A stretch of 64,000 nucleotides of DNA from Saccharothrix luteola. Its GTDB lineage: Bacteria; Actinomycetota; Actinomycetes; Mycobacteriales; Pseudonocardiaceae. The first letter of the stretch is position 1. Each line of letters begins with the position of its first letter. The notes under the pieces are model-generated. The model had not been told where the DNA came from and ran no database searches. It was given only the letters and a program-made list of their open reading frames with translations. The translations under genes and the position numbers were made by a program. Location: assembly GCF_020859565.1 (NCBI RefSeq), contig NZ_JAJHUO010000007.1, positions 1 through 64,000 of the forward strand, in the 5' to 3' direction. Of the stretch, positions 34,102 to 42,912 are shown one piece after another.

Positions 34102-35394
34102 CTACCGCCATCCGACGTCGAGCAACTCCGCCACGCGCACGGGTCCTCCGGTCTCGAAGCTCCGATTCGCCGCGAACCCGGTGACCAGGGACAACGCGCC
34201 GTCGCGGTGCGTGGCCCGGCGGCCGAGCGGGTCCGGTTGGCCGGGCGGGCCGTACAGCACCCGGGTCATCCGCGCGTCCGCGCCGCCGTGCCCGGCGCCA
34301 CCGGCCTCCAGCGGGACCTCCTCGGCCCGCCCGAACAGCGGCTGCACGGTCAGCCGCACGTGCCCCTCCTCGGGGTTGGCCTCCTTGCCGTGCACCGCCG
34401 GCTGCTGCCCGCTGACCCAGCTGTTCTCCACGACCTCCAGCTCCAGCCGGCCGCAGCTGCCGTTGACCATCAGCCGGTAGCCCTCCCACGGCGAGTAGGC
34501 CGTGAGGTGGTAGGTCAGGTTCGCGCCGTTGGCGTAGCGCACCAGCACCGACATGTCGTCCTCAATGGACACCCCGGGCGCGAACGGGTTCCGGTCGCGG
34601 TGGTAGCCGTCCTCGTGCTCGGCGTCGAGGTAGAGCCGGCGCAGCCACGCGTCCCGCTCGACGTGCAGCGCGAAGGGGTCGTCCCGGGCCTCCGGCGAGC
34701 CGTGCACGCGGTCGTAGGGCCGGTGGTGGCCGTGACGCTTGCCGTTCTCGTCGCCGTAGAAGAACAGCCGCCCGTGCGCGTACACGACCTCGGGCACCGA
34801 GTCGACCCACCAGTTGAGCAGGTCGAAGTGGTGGGTGGCCTTGTGCACCATCAGACCGCCGGAGTCGGCCTTGTCGCGGTGCCAGCGGCGGAAGTAGTCG
34901 GCGCCGTGGCGCACGTCGAGCAGCCACTCGAAGTGCGCTGAACCGATCTCGCCGACCGCGCCGCCGGTCAGCAGCTCGCGGACCTTCTCGTGCACCGGGT
35001 TGTACCGGTAGTTGAACGTGACGGTGACCCGGCCGTCGGTCCGCTCGACCGCGTCGAAGACCTTGCCGACGCCCGCCGGGTCGACCGTCATCGGCTTCTC
35101 GGTGACGACGTCGCAGCCCGCGTCCAGCGCTTCCACGATGTAGGTGTCGTGGTGGCGGTCGACCGTGCAGACCACGACGACGTCGACCCTCTCGATCTCG
35201 ATCATCCGGAGGAAGTCCGCGGCGGCGTAGGTCGGGACGGGCCGGTCGAGGCGTTCGTTGTGCGCGGCCATGCGGCTGGGGTTGACGTCGCAGAACGCGA
35301 CCAGCTCCCCCTGCTCCGGGTGCCCGACGATCGCGTCGACGTGCAGTTCGGCGCGGGCGCCGGTGCCGACGACCGCGTAACGCCTGCGTGCCAT
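34102..35394 (-). CDS. Gfo/Idh/MocA-family oxidoreductase
   Basis: The 430-residue protein has the N-terminal NAD(P)-binding motif YAVVGTGARAELHV, the family EKPM motif (VVTEKPMTVDPAGV), and a substrate domain with HKATHHFDLLNWW containing the usual catalytic Lys/His region. These enzymes oxidise or reduce sugars, inositols and related polyols. AGGAGG and an ATG at 35394 fix the start. A LacI-type palindrome immediately upstream suggests carbohydrate control. Confidence 0.85.
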   Translation of the reverse strand: MARRRYAVVGTGARAELHVDAIVGHPEQGELVAFCDVNPSRMAAHNERLDRPVPTYAAADFLRMIEIERVDVVVVCTVDRHHDTYIVEALDAGCDVVTEKPMTVDPAGVGKVFDAVERTDGRVTVTFNYRYNPVHEKVRELLTGGAVGEIGSAHFEWLLDVRHGADYFRRWHRDKADSGGLMVHKATHHFDLLNWWVDSVPEVVYAHGRLFFYGDENGKRHGHHRPYDRVHGSPEARDDPFALHVERDAWLRRLYLDAEHEDGYHRDRNPFAPGVSIEDDMSVLVRYANGANLTYHLTAYSPWEGYRLMVNGSCGRLELEVVENSWVSGQQPAVHGKEANPEEGHVRLTVQPLFGRAEEVPLEAGGAGHGGADARMTRVLYGPPGQPDPLGRRATHRDGALSLVTGFAANRSFETGGPVRVAELLDVGWR

Positions 35395-35404
35395 GCGTGC
35401 CTCC

Positions 35405-35420
35405 TGGTAAGCGCTTTCCA
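35405..35420. promoter_or_regulatory. LacI-family operator
   Basis: TGGTAAGCGCTTTCCA is a near-perfect palindrome around the central AAGCGCTT typical of LacI/CcpA-type operators. It overlaps the leader of the Gfo/Idh/MocA gene just ahead of its SD. No LacI-family regulator gene lies in the window, so the regulator is probably encoded elsewhere. Confidence 0.6.
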
Positions 35421-35512
35421 TCACGCTAACCCGCCCCGACGGCACGTCGTCAAGGCCGGGTCCCACCGGGTGGGCGGCGACTCCGGTCGGCGTGCGGCCG
35501 GCCGAAGGCCTC

Positions 35513-36823
35513 CTAGCAGGCCGGGAAGAGGCGGCGGGTGGTGTTGGGCGCGGTGTAGGCGGTGGGGTCGGTGAAGCGGCAGCCGTAGCCGGGCGCGGCG
35601 ACGACGGCCGGGTCGCCCACCACGTCGCCCGCGGGGCGGCGACCGGTGTCGGCCCAGGTCAGCAGGTCGTCCCAGGCCGCGCCGACCTCGTTCGGGCTGA
35701 ACTCGCAGTGGCCGATCGCGCGGATCGCCCGCTGCACGAGCAGGTGGCCGCGGCCGTTGCGCTCGACGTCCCGCTCGTAGAGCTGCTCCATCGAGAACGG
35801 CACGAACAGGTCGCCGAGGCCGTGCAGCGACAGCACCGGCGCGGTCGGGCGGCCGACGACGCGCGGCACCTCGGTCAGCTTCGGCGTGACGCGGGCCTTC
35901 AGGTTCGCCGGCAGCACGCGCTGCACCTCGCGGTTGACGTCGACCGGCGCGTTCGGCTCGTACCGGGTCAGGGCGTTGGTGGCGATCTGGCCGGGGTTCG
36001 CGGCGAGGCCATCGCCGGACGGCGTGGCGGCGAGGCCGAACACGAAGTCCTTCCAGTACGCGACCGCGGGCGCCGCGCCGGGACGCGGGCCGCCGCTGCG
36101 GTTGGCGACGACCGACGCGAACTGCGCGCCGCGCTCGTTCGGCGTGCCCGTCAGCCCGAGTTCGGCCTGGATGCGCGGCACGACGGCGGTCAGGTAGTCG
36201 GCCGGCGCGGGCCACGCGCGGATGCCGCTGATGGCCTGCGCGGTGAGGTTGAAGTCGAGGAAGAAGTCGAACAGCTCCTGGTCGCCGAGCACGCCGCACA
36301 TCGGCAGCGCGGCCTTGTAGAAGCCGGGGAACTGCTCCAGGGAGCGCCCGATGACGTGGCCGCCCATGGAGACACCCGCGATGAACGTGTCGCGGGGCTT
36401 GCCGACGAGCTTCCCGAAGTGCTTGGCCAGGCCGTGCGTGCCCAGGACGCCGGCCTTCACGTCGTAGTTGTTGGCGTAGTAGCTGGAGGCGGCCCAGGCG
36501 AAGCCCTGGTCGAGCAGCTTCTGGCGCAGGCCGTACGCGGGCGGGTCGACCGTGAGCACGGTGCTCGGGCCGCGGTAGCCGTGCGCCCACATGACCAGGC
36601 GGCCGTTCCAGCGCGGCGGCACCTCGATCGTGTAGGCCGCGTGCTCGTGCACGCCCTGGAGCACGCGTGACGGCTCGCCGCCGACCTGCGCGGGCGGCAA
36701 CGGCGGGTTGTCGATGGTGTAGCCGGGCAGTGGTTGCCCACCGGGCGGCGTCGACGCCGCGGCCGGTGGCGCCAGCAGGACCAGGACGAGCGCCAACCCG
36801 AAGATCCGTCGCATGGGCCCCAT
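35513..36823 (-). CDS. Secreted alpha/beta hydrolase
   Basis: The 436-residue protein has a signal peptide (MRRIFGLALVLVLLAPPAAA) and an alpha/beta hydrolase core with VMWAHGYRG as oxyanion segment and FIAGVSMGGHVIG as nucleophile elbow. Late APVLSLHGLGDLFVP supplies the likely acid, and AIGHCEFSP the likely His. The substrate is not evident; esters or oligomers outside the cell are plausible. Two ATGs (36823 and 36814) precede the signal; the choice does not affect the mature enzyme. Confidence 0.8.
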   Translation of the reverse strand: MGPMRRIFGLALVLVLLAPPAAASTPPGGQPLPGYTIDNPPLPPAQVGGEPSRVLQGVHEHAAYTIEVPPRWNGRLVMWAHGYRGPSTVLTVDPPAYGLRQKLLDQGFAWAASSYYANNYDVKAGVLGTHGLAKHFGKLVGKPRDTFIAGVSMGGHVIGRSLEQFPGFYKAALPMCGVLGDQELFDFFLDFNLTAQAISGIRAWPAPADYLTAVVPRIQAELGLTGTPNERGAQFASVVANRSGGPRPGAAPAVAYWKDFVFGLAATPSGDGLAANPGQIATNALTRYEPNAPVDVNREVQRVLPANLKARVTPKLTEVPRVVGRPTAPVLSLHGLGDLFVPFSMEQLYERDVERNGRGHLLVQRAIRAIGHCEFSPNEVGAAWDDLLTWADTGRRPAGDVVGDPAVVAAPGYGCRFTDPTAYTAPNTTRRLFPAC

Positions 36824-36828
36824 TCTGC

Positions 36829-37332
36829 TCACCACCGCAGGTCGGCCACCAGGTCTTCGTGGGTCAACCGGTAGTTCAACGGATAGGAGACGCGGATGAC
36901 GTCGTCCTCGTCGCGGGTCAGCCGCGCGCCGGGGAAGACGCGCGCGACCAGGCGCAGCATGGGCTCGTTCTCCCCCAGCACGTCGCCGTGCAGCTCGGCG
37001 TAGCGCAGGTCGACGGCCAGCCGGCCCAGGGCGGCCATGAGCTCGGTGCCGACGCCCTTGCGCTGCCACGGGTCCACCACGGCGAGCGCGATCTCGGCGG
37101 TGTCCTCGCCGGTGGCGATCAGGCGGGCGATGCCGACGGGCGTGCGGCGGCACTCCGCGACGACGGCGACCTTGCGGTGGCCGTCGAGGTCGGTCAGCCG
37201 GCGCCGCATGGACGCGGTGAGGCGGGGCACCGGCGCGTGGAAGCGCAGGTAGCGGCTCCGCGCCGACAGGCCGTGGAAGACCGCGTCGACGGCGTGGCCC
37301 GCCTCGGCGGCGTGCAGTTCGCGGACCTTCAT
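36829..37332 (-). CDS. GNAT-family N-acetyltransferase
   Basis: The 167-residue protein has a single GNAT domain. IALAVVDPWQRKGVGTELMA is the acetyl-CoA loop. The N-terminal SRYLRFHAPVPRLT and following region match the small GNAT domains related to the C-terminal module of protein lysine acetyltransferases. It is divergent from the HxlR regulator, with two operator-like repeats between them. Confidence 0.8.
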   Translation of the reverse strand: MKVRELHAAEAGHAVDAVFHGLSARSRYLRFHAPVPRLTASMRRRLTDLDGHRKVAVVAECRRTPVGIARLIATGEDTAEIALAVVDPWQRKGVGTELMAALGRLAVDLRYAELHGDVLGENEPMLRLVARVFPGARLTRDEDDVIRVSYPLNYRLTHEDLVADLRW

Positions 37333-37348
37333 GGCGAGCGCCCCTTGA

Positions 37349-37387
37349 GTTCGGATTCCGAACCCTAGCGGGATTCGTTTTCCGAAC
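37349..37387. promoter_or_regulatory. Paired operator half-sites between GNAT and HxlR genes
   Basis: GTTCGGATTCCGAAC (37349-37363) is a perfect 6-bp-arm palindrome, and ATTCGTTTTCCGAAC (37373-37387) repeats its right arm 24 bp on. HxlR regulators often bind such sites, and the adjacent divergent genes could both be controlled here. Confidence 0.6.
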
Positions 37388-37409
37388 GCAAGGGGTATCG
37401 TCGGACGGC

Positions 37410-37865
37410 ATGGCCCCTGTGAAGGTCTCCGACGAGCTGTGCACCGTGTCGCTGCCGGCCGCCCTGCTGGGCGAGCGCTGGACGTTGCTGCTGCTGCGGC
37501 AGGCGTTCCTGGGCACGCGGCGGTTCGAGGACTTCCAGACCGAGATGGACATCTCGCGCAGCGTGCTGACCGAGCGCCTCGGCACGCTGGTCGAGGAGGG
37601 CATCCTCCGCCGTGAGGCGTACAAGGACGTGCGGACCCGGTACGAGTACCGGCTGACCGAGAAGGGCCTCGACCTCTACCCGGTGCTGATGGCGCTGCGG
37701 AAGTGGGGCGACCGCTGGATGGCGTCGCCCGAGGGCCCCTCGTTCGACCTGCACCACCGCACGTGCGGTGGCGACGTCGGCGTGCACGTGTCGTGCGAGG
37801 GGTGCGGCGCCGAGCTGACCGCGCGCGACGTCCGCGTCACGCCGCTGCGCGACTCACGTGCGTGA
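37410..37865 (+). CDS. HxlR-family winged-helix regulator with C-terminal zinc-ribbon-like segment
   Basis: The 151-residue protein has the HxlR fold: GERWTLLLLRQAFLG, RFEDFQTEMDISRSVLTERL and the wing YEYRLTEKGLDLYPVLMALR. The C-terminal tail HHRTCGG ... HVSCEGCGAEL contributes three cysteines and histidines that could bind a metal or act as a thiol sensor. Many HxlR proteins sense quinones, aldehydes or thiol stress. It faces a DoxX-like gene (12-bp 3' overlap). Confidence 0.85.
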   Translation: MAPVKVSDELCTVSLPAALLGERWTLLLLRQAFLGTRRFEDFQTEMDISRSVLTERLGTLVEEGILRREAYKDVRTRYEYRLTEKGLDLYPVLMALRKWGDRWMASPEGPSFDLHHRTCGGDVGVHVSCEGCGAELTARDVRVTPLRDSRA

Positions 37866-38303
37866 GGCGAGCACCTGCTCGACCGCCGAGACCACGAAGA
37901 GCAGTCCGAGCAGCACGGCGAACATGACGAAGTAGACCGTGTGCTCCTGCAGCTCGACGCGGTCGGCCGCCCAGACGTCCATCGCGGTGAACGCGGTGAA
38001 CACCCCCAGCCAGCCGATCACCGCCGCCGCGAGCCACCGGGTGCTGCGCCGGAGCACCGCGGCCACCGCGACCAGCCCCAACGCCAGCTCCACGAGCTTC
38101 ACGAGCCAGATCAGCGGCAGCACCCAGTCGGCGCCGAGGCCGAGCGTGGCGTCCAGGTACCGGCCGAACTGCTGCTGCCGGTCCTTCCACCCCAACGGCA
38201 GCTCGGCCGCGTTCAGCACGCCGAAGAGCGCGAGGAACACGCCGATCGGGAGGAACAGCCTCGACCACCGGGCACCGCCACCCCACACCGGACCGCCGGA
38301 CAT
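37854..38303 (-). CDS. DoxX-like integral membrane protein
   Basis: The 149-residue protein has four predicted membrane helices (LFLPIGVFLALFGVL; VLPLIWLVKLVELALGLVAV; WLAAAVIGWLGVFTAFTAM; VYFVMFAVLLGLLFVV), the size and layout of DoxX/DoxD-type proteins. Function unknown; DoxX proteins are linked to thiol and redox stress. It converges with the HxlR gene. Confidence 0.7.
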   Translation of the reverse strand: MSGGPVWGGGARWSRLFLPIGVFLALFGVLNAAELPLGWKDRQQQFGRYLDATLGLGADWVLPLIWLVKLVELALGLVAVAAVLRRSTRWLAAAVIGWLGVFTAFTAMDVWAADRVELQEHTVYFVMFAVLLGLLFVVSAVEQVLASRT

Positions 38304-38388
38304 CGCCCACCCCCTCCGCCACCAGGAATGATGACCCCTGTCGGCGGCGAGCGAAGTACGGCTGTCCGTACCGCGCGGCCGGAGCGGC

Positions 38389-41064
38389 TCAGTGCGCGGC
38401 GGCGTCCCAGGAACGGCCGACGCCCACCGAGACCTCCATCGCCACCGACAGCCGGTACGCCCCGCCCATCTCCGCGCGGACCAGCGCCTCCACCTGCTCG
38501 CGCTCGCCCTCGGCGATCTCCAGCACCAGTTCGTCGTGCACCTGGAGCAGCATCCGCGACCGCAGGCCCGACTCCTCCAGCGCGCGGAACACGCCGAGCA
38601 TCGCGACCTTGATGATGTCCGCCGCGCTGCCCTGGATCGGCGCGTTCAACGCCATCCGCTCGGCCATCTCGCGGCGCTGCCGGTTGTCGCTGGTCAGGTC
38701 GGGCAGGTAGCGCCGGCGGCCGAGGATCGTCTCGGTGTAGCCCTTCTTCCGCGCCTCCTCGACCACCGCGTGCAGGTAGTCGCGCACCCCGCCGAACCGG
38801 GCGAAGTACGCCTCCTTCTGCTCCCGCGCCTCGGCCGCCGAGATCCGCAGCTGCTGCGCCAGCCCGTACTCCGAGAGCCCGTACGCCAACCCGTACGACA
38901 TGGCCTTCACCCGGCGGCGCTGCTCGGCGCCGACCTCCGAGGTCGGCACCGAGAACGCGCGCGACGCGACGAACGTGTGCAGGTCCTCGCCGCTGCGGAA
39001 CGCCTCGATCAGGCCCTCGTCCTCGGACAGGTGGGCCATGATCCGCATCTCGATCTGGCTGTAGTCGGCGGTCATCAGCTCGGCGTAGCCCGGCCCGACC
39101 ACGAACGCCTCGCGGATGCGCCTGCCCTCGTCCGTGCGGATCGGGATGTTCTGCAGGTTCGGGTCGGTGGACGACAGCCGGCCGGTCGCCGCGATCGTCT
39201 GGTGGAACGTGGTGTGGATGCGGCCGTCGTCGGCCACCGACTTGAGCAGCCCGTCGACGGTCGACTTCAGCCTGGTCACGTCCCGGTGCGCGAGCAGGTG
39301 CTGCAGGAACGGGTGCTGGGTGGACTCGAACAGGTTCTGCAACGCGTCCGCGTCGGTGGTGTACCCGGTCTTGGTCTTCTTCGTCTTCGGCATGTTCAGC
39401 TCGTCGAACAGCACCGTCTGCAGCTGCTTGGGCGAGCCGAGGTTGATCTCCTTGCCGATCACCGAGTACGCGTCCTGCGCGGCCTGCTTCACGCCCGCCG
39501 CGAAGTGCGCCTCCAACGCCGCCAGGTGCTCGGTGTCGATCGCGATGCCGACCGCCTCGACGTCGTCGAGCACCATCATCAGCGGCAGCTCCAGGTTCGC
39601 CAGCAGCGACTCCTGGCCGGTGGCGACCAGCTCCGCGTCCAGCGCGTCGGCCAGCTCCGCCACCGCGAACGCCCGCACGATCGCCGCCTGCGCGGTCTTC
39701 TGCCGCTCCTCCGCCTCGTCGGCCAGCAGCGACAGCTGCCCGTCGTCGGGCTCCTCGGCCCGCAGCTCGCGCTTGAGGTAGCGCAGCGCCAGGTCGTCCA
39801 GCGCGAACGACCGCTGGCCGGGCCGCACCAGGTAGGCGGCCAGCGCCGTGTCGCTGCCGACCCCGCGCAGCTTCCAGCCGCGCGCCCGCAGCGCCCGCAG
39901 CGGCAGCTTCAGGTCGTGCGCCGCCTTGACCACGGACTCGTCGGCCAGCCACGCGGCCAGCGCGTTCTCGTCGGCCTCGGTCAGCGACGCGACCTCGACG
40001 TACCCGCCCTCGCCGCCGACCGCGGCCAGCGCCACGCCCTCCAGGTCGCCGCCCGAGGAGCGGAACGCGATGCCGACCCGGCCCGAGCGCGCGTGCGCGT
40101 CGAGCCACGCGGCCACCCCGCCGACCTCGACCGCGCCGCCGCTGACCGTGAAGCCCTCCTCGGCCTCCGGCTCGGCGGTGGACAGGGTCGAGAACAGCCG
40201 GTCCCGCAGCACCCGGAACTCCAGCTCGTCGAACAGCCGGTGCACGGCGTCGCGGTCCCACGGCCGGGCCTGGAGCTCCGCCGGGCCCAGGGGCAGCTCG
40301 ACGTCGCGCACCAGCTCGGTGAGCTGCCGGTTCAGCATGATGTTGGCCAGGTTCGCCCGCAGCGCGTCGCCGACCTTGCCCGGCACCTCGTCGATGTGGT
40401 CGATCAGCCCGTTCAGCGAACCGAACTGGGTGAGCAGCTTGACGATGGTCTTGGGGCCGACGCCGGGCGTGTTCGGCAGGTTGTCCGACGAGTCGCCCCG
40501 CACGGCCGCGTAGTCGGCGTACAGCGCGGGCGGCACGCCCTGCTTCTCCAGCACCAGCTCGGGGGTGTACCGGGCCATCTCGGACACGCCCTTGACCGGG
40601 TACAGCACCGTGACCTTGTCCGTGACCAGCTGCAACGCGTCGCGGTCGCCGGTGCAGATCAGCACCTCGAAGCCCAGCGCCGTGGCCTGCGTGGTGAGCG
40701 TGGCGATCAGGTCGTCGGCCTCGAAGTTCGCCTTGGACAGCACGGGGACGTTCAGCGTGCCCAGGACGTCCTCGATGAGGCTGACCTGGCCGCGGAACTC
40801 GTCCGGTGTCTCGCTGCGACCGGCCTTGTACTCCGCGTAGGCCTCGGTGCGGAAGGTCTTGCGCGAGACGTCGAACGCCACCGCGATGTGCGTCGGCTTC
40901 TCGTCGCGCAGCAGGTTGATGAGCATCGAGGTGAAGCCGTAGACCGCGTTGGTGGTCTGGCCCGTGCCCGTCTGGAAGTTCTCCTTGGGCAGCGCGAAGA
41001 AAGCGCGGTAGGCCATGGAGTGACCGTCGACCAGCAGCAGGCGGGAGGCTTCTGAAGTGCTCAC
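38389..41064 (-). CDS. polA: DNA polymerase I
   Basis: The 891-residue enzyme has an N-terminal 5'-nuclease domain (LLLVDGHSMAYRAF, FEADDLIATL, GDRDALQLV, RGDSSDNLPNTPGVGPKT) and a C-terminal polymerase with motif A MTADYSQIEMRIMA, an O-helix RRRVKAMSYGLAYG and motif C LLQVHDELVLE. The middle 3'-5' exonuclease domain is present as a fold but lacks the DEDD catalytic carboxylates, as in mycobacterial PolA. The start is GTG; TAGACT 6 nt upstream suggests a leaderless transcript. Confidence 0.97.
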   Translation of the reverse strand: MSTSEASRLLLVDGHSMAYRAFFALPKENFQTGTGQTTNAVYGFTSMLINLLRDEKPTHIAVAFDVSRKTFRTEAYAEYKAGRSETPDEFRGQVSLIEDVLGTLNVPVLSKANFEADDLIATLTTQATALGFEVLICTGDRDALQLVTDKVTVLYPVKGVSEMARYTPELVLEKQGVPPALYADYAAVRGDSSDNLPNTPGVGPKTIVKLLTQFGSLNGLIDHIDEVPGKVGDALRANLANIMLNRQLTELVRDVELPLGPAELQARPWDRDAVHRLFDELEFRVLRDRLFSTLSTAEPEAEEGFTVSGGAVEVGGVAAWLDAHARSGRVGIAFRSSGGDLEGVALAAVGGEGGYVEVASLTEADENALAAWLADESVVKAAHDLKLPLRALRARGWKLRGVGSDTALAAYLVRPGQRSFALDDLALRYLKRELRAEEPDDGQLSLLADEAEERQKTAQAAIVRAFAVAELADALDAELVATGQESLLANLELPLMMVLDDVEAVGIAIDTEHLAALEAHFAAGVKQAAQDAYSVIGKEINLGSPKQLQTVLFDELNMPKTKKTKTGYTTDADALQNLFESTQHPFLQHLLAHRDVTRLKSTVDGLLKSVADDGRIHTTFHQTIAATGRLSSTDPNLQNIPIRTDEGRRIREAFVVGPGYAELMTADYSQIEMRIMAHLSEDEGLIEAFRSGEDLHTFVASRAFSVPTSEVGAEQRRRVKAMSYGLAYGLSEYGLAQQLRISAAEAREQKEAYFARFGGVRDYLHAVVEEARKKGYTETILGRRRYLPDLTSDNRQRREMAERMALNAPIQGSAADIIKVAMLGVFRALEESGLRSRMLLQVHDELVLEIAEGEREQVEALVRAEMGGAYRLSVAMEVSVGVGRSWDAAAH

Positions 41065-41129
41065 GGCCCGAGTCTAGGGTGAGGGTCCGACAACACCGCA
41101 CCGACTGGGCAGCACCCACTGGAGCACAC

Positions 41130-41552
41130 GTGACGCCAGCACCCGAGGACATCCCCGGCGCCGACCAGGCCGCCGCCCACGAGCAGCTCACCTCGAAGCT
41201 GGGCATCGAGATCACCCGATGGGATGCCGACAGGCTGGTCGGGACGATGCCGGTGAAGGGCAACCGCCAGCCGTACGGGTTGCTGCACGGCGGCGCGAAC
41301 GCGGTGCTGGCGGAGACGCTCGGCTCGGTCGCGGCGGCCATGCACGCGGCGCCGGACCGGCTGGCCGTGGGGCTGGAGCTGTCGTGCACGCACCACCGGG
41401 CCGTGGCCGAGGGCGTCGTCACGGGGGTGTGCACGCCGATCCACCGCGGTCGCAGCACCGCCACCTACGAGATCGTGATCACCGACGAGCAGGACCGGCG
41501 CGCCTGCACGGCCCGGCTGACGTGCTTCCTCAAAGATGCCCCGAAGGTGTGA
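41130..41552 (+). CDS. Hotdog-fold acyl-CoA thioesterase (PaaI/YbdB type)
   Basis: The 140-residue protein has the PaaI-type thioesterase motif GLLHGGANAVLAETLGSVAA, where His-Gly-Gly and the catalytic Glu/Asp position are conserved, followed by GLELSCTHHRAVAEG. It hydrolyses acyl-CoA esters, possibly aryl or menaquinone-pathway ones. GTG at 41130 has GGAG 5 nt before it; a GTG at 41079 would add 17 residues. It diverges from polA. Confidence 0.85.
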   Translation: MTPAPEDIPGADQAAAHEQLTSKLGIEITRWDADRLVGTMPVKGNRQPYGLLHGGANAVLAETLGSVAAAMHAAPDRLAVGLELSCTHHRAVAEGVVTGVCTPIHRGRSTATYEIVITDEQDRRACTARLTCFLKDAPKV

Positions 41553-41622
41553 AGGTGCGGTTCGGCCACCCGAGGTGTGCAATTCAAGGTGACCCGGTCG
41601 GTCGTGACCCGGTGAGTCGGAG

Positions 41623-42183
41623 GTGGGCGTGCGGCGCGTGGTGGTGGTGATGGCCGTGGTGCTGGCGGCGGCCGGGTGCGGTGACACCCCGGTCGTGGCC
41701 GGGCCCGAGACCACGGCGACGTCGGCGGCGACGTACCCGGTGCCCGTGCAGACGGTGCGCCCGGACGAGAAGCCGCTCAAGATACCGACCACCGCGGACG
41801 GCGACACGGCGTTCACGCTGGTCGGCCTGACCACGGAGATGCCGACGCTGATCGGCAGCCACGCCGAGTTCCACGCCAAGGGCCAGTTCGTGCGGATCCG
41901 GATGAGCGTGGTCAACAACGGCCGCAGCAGTGTGTCGTTCGACGCGCGCCGGCACGTGCTGATCGACGACCGAGAGGCCGAGCACCCGGTCGACACGCAG
42001 GCCATGGCCATCAAGCGGCAGCCGGAGACGATCGACCTGGGCGCGAACGTGCGCCTGGAGTACGACGTCTACTACGACCTGCCCAAGGACGCGAAACCGC
42101 TGGCCCTGCGCGTGTACGGCGGGCCGACGCTGACCGACCTGAAGGACGAGTCGAGCACCGAGATCCCGCTGGCCCAGCCCTGA
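41623..42183 (+). CDS. Lipoprotein with DUF4352 domain
   Basis: The 186-residue protein begins with a lipoprotein signal (VVVVMAVVLAAAGCGD, lipobox AAGC), a short Ser/Thr linker, and an immunoglobulin-like domain (AKGQFVRIRMSVVNNGRSSVSFDARRHVLIDD segments, then DVYYDLPKDAKPLALRVYG) characteristic of DUF4352/telokin-like proteins. Anchored outside the membrane. Function unknown. Confidence 0.85.
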   Translation: MGVRRVVVVMAVVLAAAGCGDTPVVAGPETTATSAATYPVPVQTVRPDEKPLKIPTTADGDTAFTLVGLTTEMPTLIGSHAEFHAKGQFVRIRMSVVNNGRSSVSFDARRHVLIDDREAEHPVDTQAMAIKRQPETIDLGANVRLEYDVYYDLPKDAKPLALRVYGGPTLTDLKDESSTEIPLAQP

Positions 42184-42207
42184 GGGCCGGGCCGGCGGGT
42201 CCGCGGC

Positions 42208-42912
42208 TCAGTGCCCGCCGAGGTACGCCGCGCGCACCTGGGGGTCGTCCAACAACGCCGGTCCGGGGGCGCTCTTCACGACCCGGCCGGTCTCCAGCAC
42301 GTACGCGCGGTCGGAGAGCTTCAGCGCCTGCTGCGCGTTCTGCTCCACCAGCAGCACGGTCGTGCCGCGCTTGTTGATCTCCTTGATGATCTCGAAGATC
42401 TGCGCGATGAGCATGGGCGCGAGGCCCATCGACGGCTCGTCCAGCAGGAGCACCTTCGGCTTGGTCATCAACGCCCGGCCGATGGCGATCATCTGCTGCT
42501 CGCCGCCGGACATGGTGCCGCCGAACTGGTTCTTGCGCTCCGCCAGCCGCGGGAACAGCTCGTAGACCTCGGCCAGGTCGGCGTCGAGCGCGTCCTTGCG
42601 GGTGTACGCGCCCATCAGCAGGTTCTCCTGCACCGTCATGCCGGGGAACACGCCGCGGCCTTCCGGTGACTGGCCGATGCCCGCGATGACCCGCTTGTGG
42701 CCGGGCATCTTGGAGATGTCCACGCCGTTGAACAGCACCTGGCCGCTGGTCAGCGGGCGCAACCCGGAGATGGTCTTCAGCGTGGTCGTCTTGCCCGCGC
42801 CGTTGGCGCCGATGAGCGAGACGATCTCACCGTCCTCGACCTGCAGGCTGATGCCCTTGATCGCGGCGATCTTGCCGTAGTGGACGTGGATGTCCTTGAG
42901 CTCAAGAAGCAT
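42208..42912 (-). CDS. livF: Branched-chain amino-acid-type ABC transporter ATPase 2
   Basis: The 234-residue ATPase has Walker A GANGAGKTT, signature SGGEQQM and Walker B LLLDEPSMGLAP. The tail EQNAQQALKLSDRAYVLETG is typical of LivF. It overlaps livG by 11 bp and ends the five-gene importer operon. The hydrophobic-amino-acid substrate is assigned by family; the SBP gives little more. Confidence 0.9.
   Translation of the reverse strand: MLLELKDIHVHYGKIAAIKGISLQVEDGEIVSLIGANGAGKTTTLKTISGLRPLTSGQVLFNGVDISKMPGHKRVIAGIGQSPEGRGVFPGMTVQENLLMGAYTRKDALDADLAEVYELFPRLAERKNQFGGTMSGGEQQMIAIGRALMTKPKVLLLDEPSMGLAPMLIAQIFEIIKEINKRGTTVLLVEQNAQQALKLSDRAYVLETGRVVKSAPGPALLDDPQVRAAYLGGH

Noticed and set aside
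39800..40300. Missing exonuclease residues in PolA read as damage
   Set aside because: Loss of the DEDD carboxylates is a normal property of actinobacterial PolA.
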